From JBBTWO01 sp038062745 (GTDB lineage: Bacteria; Patescibacteriota; Microgenomatia; UBA8517), in contig JBBTWO010000022.1 of NCBI GenBank assembly GCA_038062745.1, positions 1 through 7,541 of the forward strand: DNA of 7,541 bases, read 5' to 3'. Every line of letters begins with the position of its first letter. The stretch's first letter is position 1. Positions 1-5,510 of this stretch are shown in pieces. Under the pieces are notes generated by a model. The model was given only the letters and a program-made list of their open reading frames with translations. It made no database searches and had not been told where the DNA came from. Position numbers and translations under genes: made by a program.

Positions 1-908
1 TCCATTAATATTGGCATTATTTCTTTTCTCAAGATTACTCCCGGTCTGACTAAATAATTGTCTTTCTCTTTTGCCCCAAGGTTTTTTATTAAATATTCCT
101 TTTCTTTTTCTGTTGTGTAAACAAATCCATTTATTCCAGCTTCAAGATCAATTGCAGAAAGAAAAATAATGTCAGCTGTTAACTCTTTCTTTATGTCTTT
201 CAAAGCCTCCACAATCTCCTCAAATCTATTTTTGAATAATTCCTCAACACCAATAATTTCAAGTTGGGCAATGGCGATTTCTTTGGTTTTGGTTTTTAAA
301 GTTCTTGAAAGATCAGAAAGAATAACTTCTTTCATTGGTTTTCTTGTTAAGTCAGATTTTGCAAGTAACATTTGGTGTGCAAAGTCACTTGGAATATTGC
401 CTTTCTCAATTAACCACTTGGCCATATCACGATCTCTTTGAGTTGTAACTCCAGCTTTGAAATTTAGAGTATTTGAAACAATTGCCCCATACAAAAGGAA
501 ACAGGATTCTTTTGAAGGAGTTAATTTCAATTTTTTGAATTTTTCTGCAATTAGAGTAGCTGCTGCACCAACTAATTCAATTTGGGTTTTTGCATTTGGA
601 AACTCCCGAGCACTATTGAACTTTCTATGGTCTATTATTTCAACAACATTTTCTAAATTAATTGATTCATCAATTGCTTCAGGATTACTGGTATCAACCA
701 GAATTACATTATCTTCATTAGTTACTGACAAACTTGGAATCTTTACACCTAAATAATCCAATACCCATTGAGCTTCATGATGAGGAGTTTGAGATACCTG
801 AGCAAAGTATTCTCCACCAGTTTTATTTAATAATTCAGAATATGCATACAAACAACCAACTCCATCTAAATCAGGATTTTTGTATGATGTGATTATTACA
901 TTGCTCAT
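1..908 (-). CDS. DHH/DHHA2 phosphoesterase, family II inorganic pyrophosphatase-like (C-terminus cut by window edge)
   Basis: My own minus-strand translation from the ATG at 908-906 stays open for 302 codons to the window edge. It resembles family II (manganese-dependent) pyrophosphatases and related DHH phosphoesterases, cytosolic enzymes that cleave phosphoanhydride or phosphodiester bonds. Seen: N-terminal YKNPDLDG (residues 9-16), VDTSNPE (motif II), IIDHRKF (motif III, DHR instead of DHH), ELVGAAATLI, GAIVSNTLNF (motif IV), then a DHHA2-like end RPGVILRKEIMP matching the family's PGVxSRK segment. Compared with known pyrophosphatases, the His at position 9 is Tyr and the motif IV Asp is Asn, so metal binding may differ and the substrate is uncertain. 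It is the last visible gene of the operon; its ATG overlaps the preceding stop as ATGA. Very little should be missing, since the RK segment normally lies close to the C-terminus. Fold is confident, exact activity is not. Confidence 0.85.
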   Translation of the reverse strand, partial: MSNVIITSYKNPDLDGVGCLYAYSELLNKTGGEYFAQVSQTPHHEAQWVLDYLGVKIPSLSVTNEDNVILVDTSNPEAIDESINLENVVEIIDHRKFNSAREFPNAKTQIELVGAAATLIAEKFKKLKLTPSKESCFLLYGAIVSNTLNFKAGVTTQRDRDMAKWLIEKGNIPSDFAHQMLLAKSDLTRKPMKEVILSDLSRTLKTKTKEIAIAQLEIIGVEELFKNRFEEIVEALKDIKKELTADIIFLSAIDLEAGINGFVYTTEKEKEYLIKNLGAKEKDNYLVRPGVILRKEIMPILM

Positions 909-1418
909 TTTTGTCTTCTGTATTTCAAAAGCATTTGCCCAGTTCCCAGATCTCTCGATTCAAACAATTGAAGTTCCTCAAATATATCCAATTCTTTGAA
1001 AAGTGTTTTTCCTTGACCAATAAGAAGTGGATGTACATCTAGCCATATTTCATCAATTAAATTTTCTTTTAGAAACGAGGTATTTAGTGTCATTCCACCA
1101 ATAAGCATAATTTGAGTAAATCCTTTTTCCTCAGCCATTTTAATTACATCTGTTGGAGTTTTGTCTGTAAATATTGCTCCCTTAACTTGTTTTGAAAGAA
1201 GATCTGGATTGTGGGTCATTACAACATTTAATGCACCTTCTTGAGGAAAGTCATTAGTAAATTGCTCATAGGTTCTTGACCCCATAACAATAATCCCAGA
1301 TTCTCTTAATAACCTGTCAAATTCTTGCCAATCAATATCTGACACCCAACTTGAATCATCTTCACCCTTGGTGATATATCCATTTACAGAAGTGGCCATA
1401 TATAAAATTACCTTCATT
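905..1418 (-). CDS. Dihydrofolate reductase / RibD C-terminal family oxidoreductase
   Basis: Small NADPH-dependent reductase of the DHFR/RibD-C superfamily, the group that includes the YyaP/YwjB-type proteins; true DHFR activity is not implied. Seen: N-terminal MKVILYMATSVNGYI (the family's strand 1 and SVDG-like turn), MGSRTYE near residues 45-51 (nucleotide-binding segment), then LIGGMTLNTSF and the LIDEIWLDVHPLLIGQGKTLF stretch typical of the C-terminal half. The start at 1418 (170 aa) is preferred over the in-frame ATG at 1432 (175 aa), because it begins at the family's usual first strand and overlaps the upstream HD gene stop as ATGA. The gene ends in TGA that itself overlaps the next ATG. 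The weak G/A-rich upstream sequence suggests translational coupling. The family call is solid; the substrate is unknown, and folate, flavin-precursor or other reduction are all possible. Confidence 0.88.
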
Positions 1419-2076
1419 TTTTCCCGTCCCATTCTTTGTAAAACCTGTCCAAAAATCCCTCCATATATTTATGTCTTTCTTGTGCCAATTGCTTTGCAGC
1501 TTTTGTATTCATTAAGTCTTTTAAGAGAAGCAGTTTTTCGTAAAAGTGGTTTATAGTTGGAGTTACATTGTTTTTGTATTGCTCTGCAGTTGTATGAAAC
1601 TCAGGTTTGATATTGGGATTATACATCTCTCTTCCTTTATGGCCTCCATATGCAAATGTTCTACCGATTCCAATTGCTCCAATAGCATCTAGTCTGTCCG
1701 CGTCCTGCAACACTTTTCCCTCTAATGTTTTCATCTCAGACTTAACGCCAGCACCTTTAAATGAACTAGTTCTAATGATTTCGCAGACACGGTCTACAAT
1801 TTGAGACTCAACCTCTAAACTTTCCAGCCAGACTCTTGCGGCACGAGCTCCAGCATCCTCATCTCCATCATTAAACTTCCAATCAGCTATGTCATGAAGT
1901 AGTGCTGCCAGTTCAACTACAAACATATCTGCTTTTTCCATTTCCCCTATTGTTTGAGCCGTTTTCCAAACTCTATAAACATGCCACCAATCATGACCTG
2001 ATCCTTCTCCAGAAAGAGTTTCTTCAACATACTTTCTTGTTTTTTCGATTATTTCTTGTTTGTTGTTCCCGGCCAT
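1414..2076 (-). CDS. HD-domain metal-dependent phosphohydrolase (YpgQ/YedJ-like)
   Basis: 220-aa single-domain HD protein. HD proteins of this group are cytosolic metal-dependent phosphohydrolases, and characterised relatives (YpgQ type) act on nucleotide or pyrophosphate substrates. Seen: GHDWWHVYRV (His28, Asp29, His32), the defining ELAALLHDIADWK (His61-Asp62), an acidic segment NDGDEDAG, and QDADRLDAIGAIGIGRTFAYGG (Asp125, Asp127, Asp130), the usual second Asp-bearing helix. The length is normal for the group, and all expected metal or phosphate ligands appear present. The start follows the SDR stop codon with a gap of one base, and the TGA stop overlaps the DHFR-family ATG, placing it second in a coupled operon. 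A TAA follows two codons after the TGA. Substrate is not determinable from sequence; a nucleotide clean-up role is an inference. Confidence 0.9.
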   Translation of the reverse strand: MAGNNKQEIIEKTRKYVEETLSGEGSGHDWWHVYRVWKTAQTIGEMEKADMFVVELAALLHDIADWKFNDGDEDAGARAARVWLESLEVESQIVDRVCEIIRTSSFKGAGVKSEMKTLEGKVLQDADRLDAIGAIGIGRTFAYGGHKGREMYNPNIKPEFHTTAEQYKNNVTPTINHFYEKLLLLKDLMNTKAAKQLAQERHKYMEGFLDRFYKEWDGKK

Positions 2077-2077
2077 A

Positions 2078-2815
2078 TTATTCTGTAGCTTCTGCTTCTT
2101 TTTTCAAAATTGGGTCAACATTGGTGTAGCCACCATCAACTATTATTGTCTGGCCATTCACAAAACTTGCTTTGTCAGAAACTGCAAAAGAAACAACATT
2201 AGCAATTTCCTCAGCAGTTGCATTTCGGCCCATTGGATTTGTATCCATTGCTTCTTTTATTGCAGGGGAATCCATTCCACTTCCTACCCAACCTGGAGCA
2301 ATTGCAACAACTCTAATCCCTTTTCTTCCAAAAACATTTCCTAAACTTTTGGTTAGGTTAATTAATGCGGCTTTGCTTGCAGAATATGACATACTGACAA
2401 ATGCTCCAATCAGGCCATCAGTGCTTGCTATGTTTATAATAGTTCCTCCTGAATTAATATTATTCCTTAATCCATGAGAAAGTATAAGCGGTGCATTTAA
2501 GTTAACTTCCAATATTTTGTCCCAACTTTCGTAAGTTAATTTGTCAAACTGGCTAAACTCAATCATGCCAGCATTGTTTACAATAGCATCAAATTTGTAC
2601 TGCTTTAAATCCTCAACTAAACCAAGAGTTTGTTTTCTGTCAGAAAGGTCAACTTGGTGAAGTTCCATATCTTTAATCTCGTCTTTAAGTTTTTCTGCTC
2701 CAGACTTGTCACTGTTGTAAATTCCATGGATAAAATAACCATCAGAAACTAACTTCTTTGCAATCTCATAGCCAATATTTTTAGAAACTCCCGTGATAAG
2801 TGCTAGTTTTGACAT
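2078..2815 (-). CDS. Short-chain dehydrogenase/reductase (SDR), classical type
   Basis: 245-aa classical SDR, a cytosolic NAD(P)-dependent oxidoreductase of the FabG-like group. Seen: the TGVSKNIG dinucleotide-binding glycine motif (residues 8-15), the conserved VDLSD strand, NNAG (80-83), and the complete catalytic tetrad Asn105, Ser131, Tyr144 and Lys148 in YSASK, followed by APGWV and the C-terminal GQTIIVDGGYT. A charged tail of about 15 residues follows the usual end of the fold. First gene of the minus-strand operon, with a promoter-like TTGCCT-N17-TAAAAT ending 10 nt before the ATG, so its message would be nearly leaderless. It ends in TAA one base before the HD gene. Fully intact. The fatty-acid role of FabG is not implied; substrate unknown. 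Confidence 0.93.
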   Translation of the reverse strand: MSKLALITGVSKNIGYEIAKKLVSDGYFIHGIYNSDKSGAEKLKDEIKDMELHQVDLSDRKQTLGLVEDLKQYKFDAIVNNAGMIEFSQFDKLTYESWDKILEVNLNAPLILSHGLRNNINSGGTIINIASTDGLIGAFVSMSYSASKAALINLTKSLGNVFGRKGIRVVAIAPGWVGSGMDSPAIKEAMDTNPMGRNATAEEIANVVSFAVSDKASFVNGQTIIVDGGYTNVDPILKKEAEATE

Positions 2816-2825
2816 ATTAAGTTGG

Positions 2826-2854
2826 ATTTTACTCTTTTCTCAATTCCTAGGCAA
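2826..2854 (-). promoter_or_regulatory. Sigma-70-like promoter of the SDR operon
   Basis: On the minus strand, TTGCCT (2854-2849), a 17-nt spacer and TAAAAT (2831-2826). The -10 ends 10 nt before the ATG at 2815, so transcription would start about 3-4 nt upstream of the start codon and leave no room for a Shine-Dalgarno site. It lies back to back with the plus-strand promoter at 2866-2893. Pattern match only. Confidence 0.55.
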
Positions 2855-2865
2855 TAATCACACAA

Positions 2866-2893
2866 TTGACTTGAAAGTAAAAAGTGATACATT
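2866..2893 (+). promoter_or_regulatory. Sigma-70-like promoter before the dehydrogenase pseudogene
   Basis: TTGACT (2866-2871), a 16-nt spacer and TACATT (2888-2893), with the ATG at 2901 only 7 nt further on. A transcript would start at or next to the A of the start codon. The promoter appears intact although the gene behind it is broken. Confidence 0.5.
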
Positions 2894-2900
2894 CAACTTA

Positions 2901-3725
2901 ATGAAAATAGTTATATTCGATCCCAAAAAGACTTTTACTATTGAACAACAAAAACAACTTTCTTCAGTTGGTCAAATTGTGTACACCAAGACAAAGGATG
3001 AACTGTCAGTTAAAAATGCTATTAATTTAGCAGAGTGAGCAGATGTTATTGCACTTGGTCCATCAGTTCTGGGGGGATTTGAAAAAGCTAAAGAAAGATT
3101 GACCCAGCTTATGGAGTCTCTTCCTAACCTCAAAGGTGTTTGCCTGGGAACTACATCCTTTGGTTGGATTGATCTTGAGTATACAAAGAAAAGAAAAATA
3201 TCTGTAACCAATGTTCCAGGTTATTCTAGAGAATCCGTTGCAGAACACACCATTGCAATGCTTTTAGGGCTTGCAAAAAGAATTTTTGTTTCTGATCGCG
3301 CTACACAAAAAGGAAAATATGAAATGATCCAAGGCTTTGAGTTAAGATGAAAAACACTAGGAATCATTGGCCTTGGAAGTATTGGTATGGCAACCGCAGA
3401 ACTTGCAAAAGGTATTGGAATGAAGGTAATTGCCTATACTCGAACACCAAAGAAAATGAAGAAGGGTGTAATTATTGTTAATACCGTTGACAGAGAATTG
3501 GTTAATGAAAAAGATATGGCTGAAGCATTAAAGTCAGGAAAAGTAGATTCATATGCATACGAAGGAGAGGATTTAGTCAATACCCCACTTGCAAAGTTGG
3601 AAAATTCAATTGGCTTACAAGGCTTTGGTTACTACACAAAAGAAGCTCTAGAAAACCTTTACAGAATTTGGGTCAATAATATTATAGCTACTTCAAAAGG
3701 AAAACCTCAAAATAGAGTAGTTTAA
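2901..3725 (+). pseudogene. D-isomer-specific 2-hydroxyacid dehydrogenase, interrupted by two in-frame TGA and internally deleted
   Basis: One reading frame from ATG 2901 to TAA 3723-3725 encodes a recognisable D-2-hydroxyacid dehydrogenase (NAD-dependent reduction of 2-keto acids). It is broken by TGA at 3036-3038 (after INLAE, before ADVIALGP) and at 3348-3350 (after FELR, before KTLGIIGLGSIG). Seen: substrate-domain start MKIVIFDP, VPGYSRESVAEHTIAMLLGL, the Rossmann GLGSIG, and late strand MKKGVIIVNT. About 45 residues normally found between the second Rossmann strand and MKKG are missing (junction near 3450-3464), giving 274 codons against the usual 310-330. The catalytic Arg of NTxRG reads NTVDRE, and the His of the TPH segment is absent. 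The second TGA sits where the family nearly always has Gly (L-x-GKTLGIIG). Mutational decay is the simplest explanation; recoding or transfer from a UGA=Gly organism is the alternative. The upstream open frame to 2793 is ignored because family homology starts at 2901. Confidence 0.8.
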
Positions 3726-3765
3726 CTAATCAAGTTATATCATTATTTTATACACTAGACTCTAA

Positions 3766-4392
3766 TTAATTTTTCCAGCTATTTTGCAATAAAACCAATA
3801 ATTTGGCGTTAGAATCCGCCAAATTAAGTGGATCATATAAAAAGGTTTGCCAGCCAAAATCACTTGCTGCTTTTATATTTGTTGGGCTGTTGTCTATAAA
3901 TAAAATCTCACTAGCTTCAACGCCAACCATTTTAGTGGCAAATTCATACATTTTAAATTCTGGTTTTTGATAACCAATAAGACTTGAATCTATGGTTACG
4001 TCCCAGCTGCCAGTTGGCATAAGTCCTTTTTTGTAGATATCGTCAAGCATTCCAGGATACATATTAGTAAGAAGTCCTACCGGACAATGCTTTTTAATCT
4101 CCCCAATTATTGGCCAAATAGATTTATTTTTCTTAAACCGTGTAACCAATTCCTTTTGAATAGAATAGTTTTTTGGAAATTGGACTCCAAATTGGCTTTC
4201 TATCGTTGGAATTAAAGCATCTACTTTTTTTGAGATGTTGAGTTCTAAATCCTGCTTGTCGAAGAACTCATCAAAGTGATCAAACTTTTGGGGTGGAATT
4301 CCCATGTCTTTTTTCATTCCATCCCATGATTTTTGATCACTAATGTCTAGAACAACAACTCCCCCAACGTCAAAATATACAAATGAAATCAT
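3766..4392 (-). CDS. HAD superfamily hydrolase, subfamily IA-like
   Basis: 208-aa haloacid-dehalogenase-type hydrolase, normally a cytosolic phosphatase acting on small phosphorylated metabolites through an aspartyl-phosphate intermediate. Seen: motif I YFDVGGVV with nucleophile Asp8; the position two residues later, usually the acid/base Asp of DxD, is Gly10, as in the DxGGVL variants of this subfamily. Motif II is LLTNMYP with Thr109, motif III GYQKPEFKMYE with Lys143, and motif IV ILFIDNSPTN with Asp167. A helical cap fits residues about 15-90. Monocistronic, convergent with the dehydrogenase pseudogene (40 nt between stops, no clear terminator seen) and preceded by an extended -10 element 7 nt before the ATG. 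With Gly10, phosphatase activity may be weak or another reaction (dehalogenase or epoxide-hydrolase-like) is possible. Confidence 0.9.
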   Translation of the reverse strand: MISFVYFDVGGVVVLDISDQKSWDGMKKDMGIPPQKFDHFDEFFDKQDLELNISKKVDALIPTIESQFGVQFPKNYSIQKELVTRFKKNKSIWPIIGEIKKHCPVGLLTNMYPGMLDDIYKKGLMPTGSWDVTIDSSLIGYQKPEFKMYEFATKMVGVEASEILFIDNSPTNIKAASDFGWQTFLYDPLNLADSNAKLLVLLQNSWKN

Positions 4393-4399
4393 AAACAGT

Positions 4400-4408
4400 A
4401 GTATACCA
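4400..4408 (-). promoter_or_regulatory. Extended -10 promoter of the HAD gene
   Basis: On the minus strand, TGG-TATACT (4408-4400) fits an extended -10 (TGn-TATAAT), with no good -35 at the normal distance. Seven bases separate it from the ATG at 4392, so the predicted start point is the A of the start codon itself. Confidence 0.5.
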
Positions 4409-4452
4409 AAATCAACTAACTGGTTTTTGTAATCAAGATAGTCTAAAATAGA

Positions 4453-4475
4453 GGCCAGAATGGTAAAATCTGGCC
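4453..4475 (+). repeat. 7-bp inverted repeat overlapping the tRNA-Val 5' end
   Basis: GGCCAGA (4453-4459) and TCTGGCC (4469-4475) are perfectly complementary across a 9-nt AT-rich spacer. The right arm includes the first four bases of the mature tRNA (GGCC), so the precursor leader could pair with part of the acceptor stem. Confidence 0.6.
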
Positions 4476-4544
4476 GCTTAGCTCAGCTGGTAGAGCATTC
4501 GGTTTACATCCGACAGGTCATAGGTTCGAGTCCTATAGCGGCCA
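4472..4544 (+). tRNA. tRNA-Val (anticodon UAC)
   Basis: 73-nt cloverleaf without encoded CCA. Acceptor GGCCGCT/AGCGGCC, D stem GCTC/GAGC with a GG-containing loop, anticodon loop TTTACAT (4503-4509; anticodon TAC at 4505-4507), T stem ATAGG/CCTAT with the standard loop TTCGAGT, and discriminator A at 4544. The first pair of the anticodon stem (27-43) is a U-C mismatch; everything else pairs. Reads Val GUA codons and probably others of the GUN box. Confidence 0.93.
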
Positions 4545-4555
4545 CTAAATACAAA

Positions 4556-4574
4556 TAATGTATATAGTACATTA
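4556..4574 (+). repeat. AT-only hairpin between tRNA-Val and tRNA-Phe
   Basis: TAATGTA and TACATTA form a 7-bp stem around a 5-nt loop, followed by an A-rich stretch. It could mark the end of the tRNA-Val precursor or be chance in AT-rich DNA; it has no T-tract. Confidence 0.3.
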
Positions 4575-4598
4575 AAATAAAAAGATTATAAGATACAA

Positions 4599-4674
4599 GC
4601 CGAGATAGCCAAGGTGGTCAAGGCGGGCGCCTGAAGAGCGTCAAATGTAGGTCCGACTCCTACTCTCGGCACCA
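4599..4674 (+). tRNA. tRNA-Phe (anticodon GAA)
   Basis: 76 nt including encoded CCA. Acceptor GCCGAGA/TCTCGGC, three-pair D stem GCC/GGC with an enlarged loop containing GG, anticodon stem GGCGC/GCGTC (one G-U), loop CTGAAGA (4631-4637) with anticodon GAA at 4633-4635, and T stem GTAGG/CCTAC. The T loop reads TCCGACT, so position 55 is C in place of the nearly universal U (pseudouridine). The short variable loop rules out Ser/Leu/Tyr despite the class-II-like D loop. Confidence 0.87.
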
Positions 4675-4676
4675 AA

Positions 4677-4724
4677 TATAGGATTTTAAAATAGTAAACA
4701 AGTACCTATTAAGAAAATCCTATA
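4677..4724 (+). repeat. Long imperfect hairpin between tRNA-Phe and the HTH gene
   Basis: An 11-bp perfect outer stem (4677-4687 with 4714-4724; TATAGGATTTT and its complement) encloses a 5-bp inner stem AATAG/CTATT (4690-4694 with 4706-4710). It starts 3 nt after the tRNA CCA end and finishes 12 nt before the -35 of the next gene. It may end or protect the tRNA transcript, or act as an operator; there is no T-tract, so it is not a canonical intrinsic terminator. Confidence 0.6.
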
Positions 4725-4736
4725 ACTGTTTATCTA

Positions 4737-4765
4737 TTGACATCCGAAATATTTCCGAATAACAT
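4737..4765 (+). promoter_or_regulatory. Strong sigma-70-like promoter of the HTH/LAGLIDADG-like gene
   Basis: A perfect TTGACA -35 (4737-4742), 17-nt spacer and TAACAT -10 (4760-4765), with the ATG 6 bases downstream at 4771. This predicts a leaderless mRNA. The spacer contains a 10-bp palindrome GAAATATTTC (4746-4755), a possible operator for the HTH protein itself; that regulatory role is inference. Confidence 0.65.
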
Positions 4766-4770
4766 TAAAT

Positions 4771-5451
4771 ATGTTGAGACCTACTCAGGATAGGGATTTG
4801 GCAATTAATCTGCGAAAGCAAAGTAAAAGTTATTCTGAAATTTATAAATTAACTGGAATACCTAAGAGTACTTTAAGTGATTGGCTGTCAAATGAAGATT
4901 GGTCTACAAAAATAAAAAGCAGTCTTACTAAGGAAAACAAAAAATACTACAGTCTCAATTTATCCAAAGCACTCAAAACAAACGCAAAAATTAAAAACCT
5001 AAGGGATGAGAAGTTTTTAAAAGAAGCTAGTGATATTTATAGTATTTATAGACAAGACCCCCTATTTTTATCTGGTTTAAATTTGTATTGGGGAGAGGGT
5101 GCAAAAAGATCCCATGGATGTGTTTCTGTAACCAACACCGATCCTAATATGTTAAGAATTATTGCAAATTTTTATAGAAAATATTTAAAAGTTTCTGAAG
5201 ACAAATTGAGAGTTTCTTTGTTTTTATACAAAGATTTGGATGCTAAAAAAGCTATAGACTTTTGGTCGACACTGCTTAATATTCCAGAGAACCAATTTAT
5301 AAAAACTCGTATTGTAAAAAGTAGAACCCACCTGGCCACAGTGAGATATAAGTATGGGGTTTGCACCTTGTACTTTTCAAATACAGAGTTTCATACTAAA
5401 ATACTAGAGTGGATAAGGCTCCTAAGCCTTGATCTCGCGGGATTAGCATAG
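4771..5451 (+). CDS. HTH plus LAGLIDADG-homing-endonuclease-like protein
   Basis: 226 aa in two parts. Residues about 8-40 form a Hin/resolvase-like helix-turn-helix (INLRKQSKSYSEI, then TGIPKSTLSDWL). After a basic linker, residues 98-112 carry LFLSGLNLYWGEGAK, resembling the LAGLIDADG/GxxDGEG helix with Glu109 as candidate metal ligand. Then come VSVTNTDPNMLRII, RVSLFLYKD, IDFWSTLLNIP and YGVCTLYFSNTEFHTKIL, which fit the mixed alpha/beta LAGLIDADG fold. Only one such motif is seen, so it would work as a dimer or only bind DNA. Role inferred: DNA-binding protein or nuclease of a selfish gene beside tRNAs. The last five codons, including stop TAG 5449-5451, lie inside the tRNA-Gly gene, suggesting its native 3' end was replaced by insertion there. 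It could instead be a domesticated regulator. Confidence 0.75.
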   Translation: MLRPTQDRDLAINLRKQSKSYSEIYKLTGIPKSTLSDWLSNEDWSTKIKSSLTKENKKYYSLNLSKALKTNAKIKNLRDEKFLKEASDIYSIYRQDPLFLSGLNLYWGEGAKRSHGCVSVTNTDPNMLRIIANFYRKYLKVSEDKLRVSLFLYKDLDAKKAIDFWSTLLNIPENQFIKTRIVKSRTHLATVRYKYGVCTLYFSNTEFHTKILEWIRLLSLDLAGLA

Positions 5452-5510
5452 TGATAATGCATCCGGTTGCCAATCGGAGTATACGGGTTTGATTCCCGTA
5501 TCCCGCTCCA
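5437..5510 (+). tRNA. tRNA-Gly (anticodon GCC)
   Basis: 74 nt with encoded CCA. Acceptor GCGGGAT/ATCCCGC, D stem GCAT/ATGC, anticodon stem TCCGG/TCGGA (one G-U), loop TTGCCAA with GCC at 5469-5471, T stem ACGGG/CCCGT, discriminator U. The 7-nt D loop AGTGATA has A at position 19 and the T loop TTTGATT has U at 56, so the usual G19-C56 tertiary pair appears swapped for A19-U56. Both neighbouring coding regions end inside this gene, and its last six bases are the edge of the 64-bp inverted repeat, making it the probable attachment site of the recombinase element. Confidence 0.92.

Noticed and set aside
169..756. Plus-strand open frames at 169-441 and 457-756
   Set aside because: They lie antisense to the DHH/DHHA2 gene, whose minus-strand frame has clear family motifs; the plus-strand peptides show none.
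2901..3725. Selenocysteine at the two TGA codons
   Set aside because: The family has no known selenocysteine position, the second site aligns with Gly, and I see no convincing SECIS-like hairpin directly after either TGA.
3726..3765. Bidirectional terminator between the convergent dehydrogenase and HAD genes
   Set aside because: The 40-nt gap is AT-rich without a stable stem followed by a T-run on either strand.
4464..4469. TGG-TAAAAT as an extended -10 for tRNA-Val
   Set aside because: It ends 2 nt before the mature tRNA 5' end, so transcription would start inside the tRNA.
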